64,000 nucleotides of DNA from JAHFDS01 sp964593795 (lineage in GTDB: Bacteria > Myxococcota_A > Polyangia > JAHFDS01): NCBI GenBank assembly GCA_964593795.1, contig CAZQJC010000147.1, positions 26,493-90,492 on the forward strand, written 5' to 3'. A model generated the notes under the pieces. That model was not told the DNA's origin, did not search any database, and saw only the letters and a list, made by a program, of their open reading frames with translations. Positions 8,864 through 16,916 of this stretch are shown one piece after another (within the stretch, counting starts at the first letter, position 1; every line of letters starts with the position of its first letter). A program made the translations under genes and the position numbers.

Positions 8864-9276
8864 TCCTCACCGACACCGGCTTCTGGCTCGCGCTGGCGAA
8901 CCGGCGCGACACGCATCACGAGCTGGCCCGCGCCGCACTCTCGCAGGTCCGTGAGCCGCTCGTGACCACGTGGCCCGTGCTCACCGAGACCTGTCACCTG
9001 CTGGTGGCGCGGCTCGGTGTCGACGCCGAGCTCGCCTTCGTGCGGAGCTGGATCGGAGGCGCGGTGCGGCTGTTCGAGCTGTCGGCGGCCCACGGCGAGC
9101 GAATTCACGCGCTCATGGAGCGCTACCGCGGGCTGCCCATGGATCTGGCCGATGCCTCCCTGGTCGTCCTCGCGGAGGACCTGGGCACCGGGCGTATTCT
9201 GTCGACCGACCAGCGGGACTTCCGTGCCTACCGCTGGAAGAACCGCAAGCCGTTCAAGAACCTGCTCTTGCCCTGA
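8860..9276 (+). CDS. vapC: PIN-domain toxin (VapC-like ribonuclease)
   Basis: 138 residues with the PIN acidic set in order: D5 (ILTDTGFWLAL), E43 (VLTETCHLL), D95 and D98 (MDLADASLVVLAE), D117 (STDQRDFRAY). PIN domains are Mg-dependent RNases; as a toxin it would cut tRNA, rRNA or mRNA until bound by the antitoxin encoded just upstream. The GTG start overlaps the antitoxin stop. Length and motif spacing are normal, so the toxin looks intact. The target RNA cannot be predicted. Confidence 0.85.
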   Translation: MILTDTGFWLALANRRDTHHELARAALSQVREPLVTTWPVLTETCHLLVARLGVDAELAFVRSWIGGAVRLFELSAAHGERIHALMERYRGLPMDLADASLVVLAEDLGTGRILSTDQRDFRAYRWKNRKPFKNLLLP

Positions 9277-9277
9277 A

Positions 9278-9295
9278 CCCCAGGGTGGCCTGGGG
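9278..9295. terminator. Hairpin after the toxin gene
   Basis: CCCCAGG / CCTGGGG with a GTGG loop directly follows the toxin stop. It could serve both convergent transcripts. No U tract is present. Confidence 0.5.
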
Positions 9296-9447
9296 CTCGG
9301 GGCCGGCGATCACCGTGGCCGTTCCCTCCTCGACGGCGGCCGGCGAGGGCGGGCGCCCCGGCGTGTCAGCCTCCCCGTCCGCCGCTGCACCTGGCCGACC
9401 GGGAGCCTCGGACGACACACCAGTACACGATACGCCAACACGGGTCC

Positions 9448-10362
9448 TCAGCGGGCGAAGCGGCGCGCGGCCTCGCTGGTGATCGCGGCGAGGGCAGGGT
9501 GCTCGAACTTGCGCGTCGCGGTGATGGCGTAGAACTGCTCCACCACGCCGCGGGCGAGCCCGACCTCCTTCACCCGGTAGCCTGCGATGATCTCCTTGCG
9601 CACCACGCGCGGGGCGGCGAACAGGCCGGCCCCGACCTGCCCGAGGCTCTTGAGGAGCGCGCTGTCCTCGACCTCGGCCACCACACGCGGCCGGAGGCGC
9701 TGGGCCGCGAACCAGCGCTCGAGTGACGCGCGCAGGCTGGTCCCGAGCGTCGGCAGGACCACGGGCGCCCCGTCGAGCGAGGCCGGGAAGCCTCGCCGCA
9801 GCTTCGCCGCGAGGTCGGGGGCCGCGAAGAACGAGACCTCGCTCTGGCCGATGAGGTGGCCAAAGGCGCGGACCGGCGAGCTCGGGAGCACCGGCGCGTC
9901 GGCCAGGACGACGTCGAGCTCGTGGCTCGCCAGCGCGCCGAGCAGGCGATCGAGGCGATCCTCGTGGCAGACCACGCGCGTGCCCGGGAGCTGCAGCGCG
10001 ATCGTCAAGAGCTCGCGCGACACCAGCTTGGGCAGCGCGTCGATGATGCCGACGGCGAGCACGCTGCCCTGGCCCTGCGCCCGCCCGGCCACCGCGTCCA
10101 CGAGCTCGCGCCCGAGGCCGAAGATCTCGTCCGCGTAGCGGAACACCACCCGGCCCACCTCGGTCGCCGCCACGCGGCGCCCCTGCCGCTCGAGGAGCGG
10201 CTCGCCCAGGCGCTCCTCGAGCGCGCGAACCTGCGCGGCCACCGTCGAGTGCGTGACGCGCAGCTTGCGCGCGGCGTGGATGAGGCCGCCCTCGCGCACC
10301 ACCACCCAGAAGTAGAAGAGGTGGTGATAGTTGAGCCATTCATATGTCTGTTTATTCGACAT
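9448..10362 (-). CDS. LysR-family regulator, NhaR-like
   Basis: 304 residues. The N-terminal winged helix-turn-helix reads WLNYHHLFYFWVVVREGG, then AARKLRVTHSTVAAQVRALEERLGEPL. The NYHHLFYFW opening and THSTV recognition helix resemble NhaR rather than typical LysR proteins. The rest is the two-lobed effector domain (LAVGIIDALPKLVSREL, FFAAPDLAAKL). NhaR responds to sodium in enterobacteria; here it is divergent, 57 bp apart, from beta-carbonic anhydrase and DUF1275 genes, so control of that operon is the natural inference. Its first codons and the spacer are unusually AT-rich for this window. Confidence 0.8.
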   Translation of the reverse strand: MSNKQTYEWLNYHHLFYFWVVVREGGLIHAARKLRVTHSTVAAQVRALEERLGEPLLERQGRRVAATEVGRVVFRYADEIFGLGRELVDAVAGRAQGQGSVLAVGIIDALPKLVSRELLTIALQLPGTRVVCHEDRLDRLLGALASHELDVVLADAPVLPSSPVRAFGHLIGQSEVSFFAAPDLAAKLRRGFPASLDGAPVVLPTLGTSLRASLERWFAAQRLRPRVVAEVEDSALLKSLGQVGAGLFAAPRVVRKEIIAGYRVKEVGLARGVVEQFYAITATRKFEHPALAAITSEAARRFAR

Positions 10363-10419
10363 GTAGTGTCTGCATTATGCCCCTGGTCGTCTTCTCGTGG
10401 GGGACCCATCCTGGGAGCC
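10363..10419. promoter_or_regulatory. Divergent promoter region, NhaR-like gene / carbonic anhydrase operon
   Basis: A 57-bp spacer between divergent starts, with an AT-rich stretch (about 10350-10380) rare in this window. LysR regulators usually bind such spacers and control the opposite gene. GGGAG at 10413-10417 is the likely ribosome binding site of the carbonic anhydrase gene. Confidence 0.5.
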
Positions 10420-11076
10420 ATGAAGAACCTCATCGACGGCGTCCAGCAGTTCCGGAACCAGGTCTTCGCGGGGCAGCGCGAGCTCTTCGAGCGGCTCGGG
10501 TCCGGGCAGAAGCCCCAGGCGCTCTTCATCACGTGCTCGGACTCGCGCATCAACCCGAACCTCCTGACGCAGACCCACCCGGGGGACCTGTTCATCCTCC
10601 GCAACGCGGGCAACATCGTGCCGCCCCACGGCTCGGGCGAGGGCGAGGCGGCGACCATCGAGTTCGCCGTCGCCGGCCTCGGCGTGCAGGACATCGTGGT
10701 CTGCGGCCACTCCCACTGCGGCGCGATGCACGCGCTGCTCGAGCCGGCCAAGGTGGCCGACCTGCCCGCCGTGAGCCACTGGCTGCGCCACGCGGAGGCC
10801 ACCAAGCGCATCGTGCAGGAGGTCTATCGCGACCGCGCGGTGGAGGATCTCCTCAGCGTGACCATCCAGGAGAACGTGCTCGCGCAGATCTCGAACCTCC
10901 GCACGCACCCGGTCGTCGCGGCGCGCGTGGCCGCCGGCAAGCTGCGGCTGCACGCCTGGGTCTACAAGCTCACCACCGGCGAGGTGTTCTCCTACGATCC
11001 GAGGTCGGGTCAGTTCGGGCCGCTCGCGGCGATCCCGCACGAGCCGGTCGCGGTCGGCGCGCTGGAGGGACCATGA
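10420..11076 (+). CDS. Beta-carbonic anhydrase
   Basis: 218 residues of full family length. Zinc ligands and the catalytic dyad are all present: C39-x-D41-x-R43 (FITCSDSRINP) and H97-x-x-C100 (VCGHSHCGAMHALL). It interconverts CO2 and bicarbonate in the cytoplasm; there is no signal peptide. The ATG follows GGGAG. The stop overlaps the ATG of the DUF1275 gene by four bases (ATGA), so the two are translationally coupled. It is divergent from a NhaR-like regulator, which suggests control linked to ion or pH stress (inference). Confidence 0.93.
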   Translation: MKNLIDGVQQFRNQVFAGQRELFERLGSGQKPQALFITCSDSRINPNLLTQTHPGDLFILRNAGNIVPPHGSGEGEAATIEFAVAGLGVQDIVVCGHSHCGAMHALLEPAKVADLPAVSHWLRHAEATKRIVQEVYRDRAVEDLLSVTIQENVLAQISNLRTHPVVAARVAAGKLRLHAWVYKLTTGEVFSYDPRSGQFGPLAAIPHEPVAVGALEGP

Positions 11077-11795
11077 CGCTCTTCTCCGGCGACCTCGTCT
11101 ACGCCCCGCGCCAGCTCGCGAGCTGGGGCGCGCTCGCCTTCGGGGCCGGCGCGCTCAACGCCACGGCGTTCGCGGCCTGCGAGCGGTTCGTGACGCACGT
11201 GACGGGGACGGTCACGCACCTCGGGGTCCACGCGAGCCTGCTCGTGGCGATCGATTACCTGCTCGTCGTGGCGTGCTTCATCGGAGGCGCGATGGCCGCG
11301 GTGCTGCTCGCGCATCCCCCGGGGCGCCCCGCGCCGACGCTGGCGTGGCTGCCGCTGGCGCTCGCCGCGGCCCTCCTCCTCGGCGCCGCCGCGCTCGGCC
11401 GCCTCGGTGTGTTCGGCGACTTCGGCAGCGCGCCCGAGACGCGAGGGCACTTCGGGCTCCTCTCGCTCCTGGCCTTCGCGATGGGGCTGCAGAACGCCAG
11501 CGTCTCCACGGCCACGGGCAACCTCGTGCGGACGACGCACATGACCGGTCCGGCGACCGACCTCGGCGTCGCGCTCGCGCAGTGGATGCGGGGCTCCGAG
11601 GCGCCGGCGGCGCGGCGCAGCGTCCTGCTCCGTGCGACCAAGCTGCTCGCGTTCGCCGTGGGCGCGACCGTGGGTTACCGGGTCGCGGGCGCGCTCGGCT
11701 ACTCCGCGCTCGTCCTGCCCGCGCTCGTGTGCGCGACCGTCGCCGCCACCACGCTGCGGGTGCCGAGGTTGCGCGAGCTGGGCCCGGCCACCTGA
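11073..11795 (+). CDS. DUF1275 (YoaK-like) membrane protein
   Basis: 240 residues with six or seven hydrophobic segments. The family pattern is visible: GALNATAFAACERFVTHVTG near the N-terminus, then LLSLLAFAMGLQNASVS followed by RTTHMTGPATDLG (the conserved GxQNA and THMTG motifs). YoaK-type proteins are inner-membrane proteins of unknown function. The gene overlaps the carbonic anhydrase stop by four bases. The shared operon points to a linked role, possibly handling of bicarbonate, protons or a counter-ion; that is inference only. Confidence 0.85.
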   Translation: MTLFSGDLVYAPRQLASWGALAFGAGALNATAFAACERFVTHVTGTVTHLGVHASLLVAIDYLLVVACFIGGAMAAVLLAHPPGRPAPTLAWLPLALAAALLLGAAALGRLGVFGDFGSAPETRGHFGLLSLLAFAMGLQNASVSTATGNLVRTTHMTGPATDLGVALAQWMRGSEAPAARRSVLLRATKLLAFAVGATVGYRVAGALGYSALVLPALVCATVAATTLRVPRLRELGPAT

Positions 11796-11837
11796 CGCGG
11801 GGCCCGGCCGCACGAGCCCCCCCACCGGTCGACGGAA

Positions 11838-13064
11838 TCAGAGGAAGTCGCTGCCTTCCGGGGTCGCCGGCTCGGGCGGGAGGCGCACGAGCTCGACGAG
11901 CGCGCGCGCGAGCGGCACGGTCCGCGCGGCGTCTGCCCGCTGCGCCTCGTCGAGCCTCTGCCAGCGCTCGATGAGCTCGTCGATCCTGTCGCTGAGGCCG
12001 AGCAGGCGCTCGGCCTTCGCGAACGCCTCGACGATGACGTCACAGACCAGAAGGGGCATGCGGTCCGCGTAGGCGAGGGCACGGTCGAGCTCCGCCGTGA
12101 CCTTCGCCTTGATGTCGGTGTCGTGCTTGATGAGCACGCCGCGCTGAGAGATGACCGCGAGCGAGTCGAGGTACTTGTCGAAGCCCTCGCAGTCGTTGCG
12201 GTTGAGTGACGGCGTTCCGCTCGCCAGCACGTCGCGGACGCGCTCGAACTCCTTGCGCGTGTCCGAGCGCAGGTAGGTGAACTCGACGCTCCCGATGAAG
12301 TCGCTGACGAGCTCGACGATGCATCCGTAACTCGCCTGCGCCACCGCCGGATCGGTCGCGCGATCCTGGATCGGTCGGTTGAGCTCGCGCACGCTGCGCT
12401 GCAGCTCGGCGACCGCACGCCGCACTGCCAGCGCCTTGCCGAGCGTGTGCCGGTGCCCGGGGATCATCCGCTCGGGCTCCGCGTACCCGAGGAAGCACTC
12501 GTAAACGGACGTCATCGCCGCGAAGACGCCGTCCATGAGCGCGGTGGTCGCGTCGTTCAGATCGGTGAGCGCCTGCTCCCGGCGGTCGTGGGACAGCGCG
12601 TCGCCGAAGCGACGATCGTACTCGCGGAGCTCCGAGCTGAGCCCGAAGTGGAGCGTGTCCATCTCGGCGCTGAGCGCTTGCCACTTCTCCTCGTCGGTCC
12701 TCGTGCGCGACGTGGCGATGCCGAGCTGTGCGCCGACCTCGATCGTGTGCATGCTGGGCCTGCCGGGGCGAACGGCGGGATCGATCTCGATCGGCCCGCT
12801 GTGGTCGGGCAGTGACAGAGCCTCCGTCGCCGCGACGCGGAGGTACTCGAGCAGACGGCGAAGGTGGCTGGTGACGGCGTCGGAGACGATCTTGATCTGC
12901 GCCTCGCCGCCCTCGCGCGCGTACAGCGCGGAGTCGAGCTCCCCGAGCGCGCGCACGGCCTCCTCGCCCAGGTTGAGCAGCTTCTGCACCTTGCGGCGGA
13001 TACGCCGATCCGCGATGACGCCGAGGAGCTCGGCGAGCGCGGTGTTCTCGGTGGACTCGGACAA
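11838..13064 (-). CDS. Hypothetical helical protein, 408 residues
   Basis: I do not recognise the family. Starts MSESTENTALAELLGVIADR. Predicted almost wholly alpha-helical and acidic, with long amphipathic stretches (KVQKLLNLGEEAVRALGELD, VTSHLRRLLEYLRVAATEAL, LAVRRAVAELQRSVRELNRP). No signal peptide or membrane segment is seen. Codon use matches the neighbours and the frame is intact, so the gene looks real. It stands alone, convergent with the DUF1275 gene. The helical solenoid look and length resemble cytosolic proteins associated with nucleases or defence loci, but no nuclease or ATPase motif is visible. Confidence 0.7.
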   Translation of the reverse strand: MSESTENTALAELLGVIADRRIRRKVQKLLNLGEEAVRALGELDSALYAREGGEAQIKIVSDAVTSHLRRLLEYLRVAATEALSLPDHSGPIEIDPAVRPGRPSMHTIEVGAQLGIATSRTRTDEEKWQALSAEMDTLHFGLSSELREYDRRFGDALSHDRREQALTDLNDATTALMDGVFAAMTSVYECFLGYAEPERMIPGHRHTLGKALAVRRAVAELQRSVRELNRPIQDRATDPAVAQASYGCIVELVSDFIGSVEFTYLRSDTRKEFERVRDVLASGTPSLNRNDCEGFDKYLDSLAVISQRGVLIKHDTDIKAKVTAELDRALAYADRMPLLVCDVIVEAFAKAERLLGLSDRIDELIERWQRLDEAQRADAARTVPLARALVELVRLPPEPATPEGSDFL

Positions 13065-13107
13065 GGTGAGCTCATGTTACCTCGCTCCGGCCGGGGACCG
13101 AGGCGCT

Positions 13108-13269
13108 GACCTCTATCTGCTCGCCAACTCGTGGGGTCTGGCGGACATGCTGGGGAACGTGCACGAACGGGTCTGGGACCGGTACGGACCTCATCCGACG
13201 GGCCCCGTCACCGATCGGAGGCGGGTCGCCAGGATGACCGAGCGGCCAATGCCTGGGGACAGTCGCTGA
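13108..13269 (+). pseudogene. Remnant of a formylglycine-generating-enzyme-like (FGE-sulfatase) domain
   Basis: Translates to DLYLLANSWGLADMLGNVHE, then RVWDRYGPHPTGPVTD. FGE/SUMF1-like domains have the motif N-x-[FW]-G-L-x-D-M-x-G-N-V-x-E-W-x-x-D-x-[YF], so the match is unmistakable. The rest of the domain, about 200 residues before and the RGGSW core after it, is missing, and the frame runs into unrelated residues before the stop at 13267-13269. It is a short relic of a lost gene, lying upstream of a hypothetical gene and next to a dispersed-repeat fragment. Confidence 0.7.
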
Positions 13270-13299
13270 CTCCTTCCTGCAATGGGACGACCGCGTGCA

Positions 13300-13326
13300 G
13301 TGCATGGGCGTTTCGATCTGCGCGCT
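13300..13326 (+). repeat. Dispersed intergenic repeat, partial copy E
   Basis: GCATGGGCGTTTCGATCTGC plus GCGC matches the left end of the fuller copies at 32808, 44805 and 53680. Only the first 25 or so bases remain. It lies 26 bp before the small membrane protein gene. Confidence 0.55.
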
Positions 13327-13351
13327 ACAGGAGGGAAGGTAGAATCTACGA

Positions 13352-13639
13352 GTGGCGGACGGGCAGGCGCTGCGGCGCGCGGGCAGGGCGGTGCTGATCG
13401 GTGCGGCGCTCGGCGGCGCGATGCTCTTCCTCCTGCCGCTGCTGATGGCCGGCGACCTCGATCGGGGCCGGGACGATCACCTCGGTTACGGCATCCTGTC
13501 GGGTCTGAGCTGGGTGGGCGCGCTGTTCGTGGTGATCCTCGGGGGCGTGATCCGCAGCGTCCTGCGCAGCATCGCGAGGCGGGCAGACGCCGCCGGCGAC
13601 GGTCAGCGCGAGTCGAGCGGCTTGTCGAAGCGCGGGTGA
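13352..13639 (+). CDS. Small two-span membrane protein
   Basis: 95 residues from a GTG at 13352, with a GGAGGGAAGG stretch about 14 bases upstream, somewhat far. Two hydrophobic segments (AVLIGAALGGAMLFLLPLLM and ILSGLSWVGALFVVILGGVI) are joined by a charged loop (AGDLDRGRDDHLGY), with a basic tail. No family recognised. Its last 37 bases overlap the convergent exported-protein gene. Reality rests on the membrane-protein hydropathy pattern and codon bias. Confidence 0.5.
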   Translation: MADGQALRRAGRAVLIGAALGGAMLFLLPLLMAGDLDRGRDDHLGYGILSGLSWVGALFVVILGGVIRSVLRSIARRADAAGDGQRESSGLSKRG

Positions 13640-14691
13640 CCGATGGTGCACTGCAGCGCGGCACGCACCTCGGGCGTCTCGCGGACGCCGTCGAAGTCCC
13701 TGTCCCTGTGCGCGCGGGCCAGCTGCGCGGCGGCGCTCTCGGACCCGCGGCCGTAGTCGGGCCCGTCGGACTTGTCCACGTACGACAGTTTCCACAGCCA
13801 GTGCGCGGCGAGGGCGGCGTCGCCCGCACGCGCGGCCACGCAGGCACGGTTGTAGAGGGCCTTGAGGGCCTCGTGCCAGACACGGACCGCCACCTCGAAC
13901 GCCACCGCAGCGCGCGTGAGATCCCCTGCCTGGAAGAACCGCATGCCGCGGGCGTTGAGCTGCCGCGCAAGCTGCTCGCGCGCTCCTGTCCCCGGCTGGC
14001 ACGCCGCGATTGCGAGCGCGGTCACCTCGAGCTCGCCGTCCGCCAGCGTCGGATCGGACAGCCGGCGCGCGTCGGGGGCCGGTCGCACGCACGCACGGTC
14101 GAGCGAACGCGGCCGCGGAAGCGCGGGAGGCTTCGCAGTGCCGAGCGCGGCCACCATGCGGCCGGCGGTGACCTCGAGCACGCGAGCGTCGATGCGGTGG
14201 CCGACGAGCAGGAGCACGGTCGGACCTTCCGCTGACACCACGTGCTGACGGACGTTGTCCGAGGCCGGGAAGTCCACGAGGAAGGAGAACCACGCGAGCG
14301 CGTCGACCGCCCGCATCGCGGCACCCGCATCCTCGTAGGTGAGCGCCCACAGCCAGACGTGGAGGCGCTGGTGGCGCGTGCCCTGGCCCTTCCAGAAGGC
14401 CGCGTCCGGCACCAGCGTGGTGCGATACGACGTGCGGAGGCCCGCGCACACCGCGAGCCGCGAGCAGTCCGGTGCCGGGTCCACGCACGGCGACTGCGCG
14501 CGGAATCCCGCGGGTTCCGGGCCGGCGCGGTAGCCGAGCGAGGCCGCCGCCCGTACGAGCTGCAGGAGCGGCGCGGGCGGTGCCGCGGCTGCCGAGCGCT
14601 TCTCGATCGCCCCGGCCGTCTGCGCTTCGCTCACGCGCGACGCAAGAACCAGGACCACCACGATCGCCAGGCCCCGCCACGTTCGCCCCAC
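13603..14691 (-). CDS. Exported protein with TPR-like C-terminal half
   Basis: 362 residues. The N-terminal signal peptide MGRTWRGLAIVVVLVLASRV ends near SEAQ. The middle part is mixed (LVRAAASLGYRAGPEPAGFR, CVDPAPDCSRLAVCAG) with paired Cys. The C-terminal third reads as helical repeats (LNARGMRFFQAGDLTRAAVA, ALKALYNRACVAARAGDAAL) of TPR type. No enzyme motif. It lies downstream of, and on the same strand as, the LRR gene (95 bp gap). Function unknown; a periplasmic scaffold or sensor accessory is possible. Confidence 0.7.
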   Translation of the reverse strand: MGRTWRGLAIVVVLVLASRVSEAQTAGAIEKRSAAAAPPAPLLQLVRAAASLGYRAGPEPAGFRAQSPCVDPAPDCSRLAVCAGLRTSYRTTLVPDAAFWKGQGTRHQRLHVWLWALTYEDAGAAMRAVDALAWFSFLVDFPASDNVRQHVVSAEGPTVLLLVGHRIDARVLEVTAGRMVAALGTAKPPALPRPRSLDRACVRPAPDARRLSDPTLADGELEVTALAIAACQPGTGAREQLARQLNARGMRFFQAGDLTRAAVAFEVAVRVWHEALKALYNRACVAARAGDAALAAHWLWKLSYVDKSDGPDYGRGSESAAAQLARAHRDRDFDGVRETPEVRAALQCTIGHPRFDKPLDSR

Positions 14692-14786
14692 GGGGGCATG
14701 ATAGCGCGCGTCCGGCGGGCGCCGTCAGATCAGGTTCTGGAACCCCGGGCTCGCCCAGGCGGTGATGACGTAGCGGGCGTCCGTCG

Positions 14787-16847
14787 CTACGCCGTGCGCT
14801 CGTAGAACTCGACGCGGTCCCGCTTCTGCTTCCGCCAGCGGCCGGGTGGGAGCTGCTTCTTGAGCTGGGCCTGGCCCTGCTCGCTGAACTGCCAGCTCGA
14901 CCAGCTCATCCAGCGCAGCGCCGTGCACGCGCGCAGCTCCGGCGGGAGCTCACGGATGCCGGTCTGCTCGAGCCTGAGGCGCTGGAGCTTGCCGAGCCCG
15001 CCGATCTCCTTGGGGAGGACGCCGAGCTCGCAGTCCTGGAGGTCGAGGAGCTCGAGCGCGCCGCTCCCGAGCGCGGCCAGCAGGCCCGCCCAGTCCTGGG
15101 GCTCCCGGACGTAGTGGATCCACAGCCGTCTGAGCGCGGGGAGCCGGCCGAGCACCGCGAGGTTGTGGATCCGGCTCTCTCCCCACCCGCCGTGCAGGGT
15201 CACCGACTCGAGCGCGGCGCAGCCCGCCAGCTCGTCGGGGAGGTGCAGATCGGTCAGGCCCTGCACCTCGAGCTTCTGCAGGCGCTGGAGCTTGCCGAGG
15301 GACCGCGGCAGCGCGCGGAGCTCTCCCGTCCGCAGGGTCAGCTTCTCGAGCGAGGCCAGCTCGCCGATCACCTCGGGCGGCGCCGCCAGGCGATGCCGCT
15401 TGAGCACGAGGGACTGCAGGCCGGCGAGCGCGCCGAGCGCGGCGGGGAGCTCGCGGAGCGTGCCCGGCTTGTCGGAGTCGCCCCAGGGGCCGCTGTCGAT
15501 CTCGAGCGACGTGATCTGGGCGAGCTCCGCGATCGAGGCGGGGAGGGCGTCTCGCTCGCCGAGGACCGCCACGTGCCAGAGGTGCGGTGCTCCGCCGAGG
15601 CGCGTGAACGCGTCGCCGAGGTCCTCGGTGTCGATCGTCACCTGCCGGACGCGCGGCAGCCTGGCGAGCTGCGGGATCGGCGCGGAGTGCGTGTGGAGGG
15701 CGAGCTGCAAGCTGACCACGTCGCCGAAGTCTTCGGGCAGGCGCTCGGGCTCGTGGTAGAGGGCCTCGCCGGTCTCCGGCGTCGGCAGCCGCCGCAGGAC
15801 GAGCCTGCCCAGCATCTCCTGCGGTCCGGTGAACCTCTCGAGCGAGAGCTGGTAGACCTCCTCCGGGACCTCGAGGGGCTTGTCGTACGAGAGCTCGAGC
15901 ACGCGCAGGTTCGCGAGCGCGCCCAGCGACGCCGGCAGCCTCTTGAGCTTGGTGTTGTAGACATCGAGCGTGTGCAGCGCGGTGAGCTTGCCGATCGACT
16001 CGGGGAGCGCCTTGAGCGCGCTGCTCCGCGCCTGGATCTCGCGCAGCGACTGGCACTCGCCGATCTCGTCGGGGAGCGCAGCGACCTTCGAGTAGAAGAG
16101 GTTCAGCTTCGTCAGCCGCGACAGCCTGCCGATCGAGCCCGGGAGCGCCTTGCACGTCGCCTTCGGAAGGTGCAGCTCCTCGAGCGCGGCGAGCGCGCCG
16201 AGCTCGTCGGGCAGCGTGCCCTCCGCCACCACCTTGAGCACCTGCAGCTCGCCGAGCGCGCCGATCGAGGGCGGCACGACGATCTTGCCCAGCTCGAGCA
16301 CCCGCACCGTCGGGACCTCCGCGATCCTCGCGAGCGCCTGATCGAGGTCGAGGCTGGGCGTGTACTCGAGCGCGAGGTGGGCCAGCTTCGGGAGCCGCGC
16401 GAACGCCGCCGGGAGCTCCCGCACGTGCTCGCCGTCGAGGGTCAGGTAGACGAGCTCCGGCAACCCCGCGAGCCGCTCGAAGGCGTCCGCCAGATCGAGC
16501 GCCGGCAGGTTCGAGAGCTGCAGCCCCTGCAGCCCGACCGCGTCCTCGATCCCCTCGAGCGTGGCGAGGCCCGGCGACTGCCCGATCCACGCGTGCCGCA
16601 GCGTCCGGAGCCCCCGGGGGATCCGCGTGATGTGATGGTTCAGCAGCTCGAGCTTCGCGAGTCTCGGGAAGCTCCCCAGCACCGCCAGCGTGGCGTCGTC
16701 GTACCGCTCCGCCACGCGCTGTCCGTACAGGCTCACGTCGTCGCAGGTGTCCTTCCGCGGCAGGTAGTACGCGAGGTCGGGGAACGACACGGGGTGGGCG
16801 CAGAGCTCCTTCCGGTCGACCATTCTCGGAGCACGAGCACCGGCCAC
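14787..16847 (-). CDS. Leucine-rich repeat protein
   Basis: 686 residues built almost entirely of bacterial LRRs of 22-24 residues with the L-x-x-L-x-L-x-x-x-x-L-x-x-L-P pattern, for example LTKLNLFYSKVAALPDEIGE, LHTLDVYNTKLKRLPASLGA, LQRLRLEQTGIRELPPELRA. About 20 repeats. No signal peptide, so probably cytoplasmic. I use the GTG at 16847 because GGAGGGG lies 5 bases upstream; an internal ATG at 16823 has no such site. The gene follows the giant kinase gene by 69 bp on the same strand, suggesting a kinase/LRR operon in which the LRR protein may bind or regulate the kinase (inference). Confidence 0.85.
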   Translation of the reverse strand: MAGARAPRMVDRKELCAHPVSFPDLAYYLPRKDTCDDVSLYGQRVAERYDDATLAVLGSFPRLAKLELLNHHITRIPRGLRTLRHAWIGQSPGLATLEGIEDAVGLQGLQLSNLPALDLADAFERLAGLPELVYLTLDGEHVRELPAAFARLPKLAHLALEYTPSLDLDQALARIAEVPTVRVLELGKIVVPPSIGALGELQVLKVVAEGTLPDELGALAALEELHLPKATCKALPGSIGRLSRLTKLNLFYSKVAALPDEIGECQSLREIQARSSALKALPESIGKLTALHTLDVYNTKLKRLPASLGALANLRVLELSYDKPLEVPEEVYQLSLERFTGPQEMLGRLVLRRLPTPETGEALYHEPERLPEDFGDVVSLQLALHTHSAPIPQLARLPRVRQVTIDTEDLGDAFTRLGGAPHLWHVAVLGERDALPASIAELAQITSLEIDSGPWGDSDKPGTLRELPAALGALAGLQSLVLKRHRLAAPPEVIGELASLEKLTLRTGELRALPRSLGKLQRLQKLEVQGLTDLHLPDELAGCAALESVTLHGGWGESRIHNLAVLGRLPALRRLWIHYVREPQDWAGLLAALGSGALELLDLQDCELGVLPKEIGGLGKLQRLRLEQTGIRELPPELRACTALRWMSWSSWQFSEQGQAQLKKQLPPGRWRKQKRDRVEFYERTA

Positions 16848-16916
16848 GCAACCCCTCCGGACGGTGCTCGGTCTCCATGGAAGACGGCGTGGCCGTCGTC
16901 GTGACGACCGCGATGG

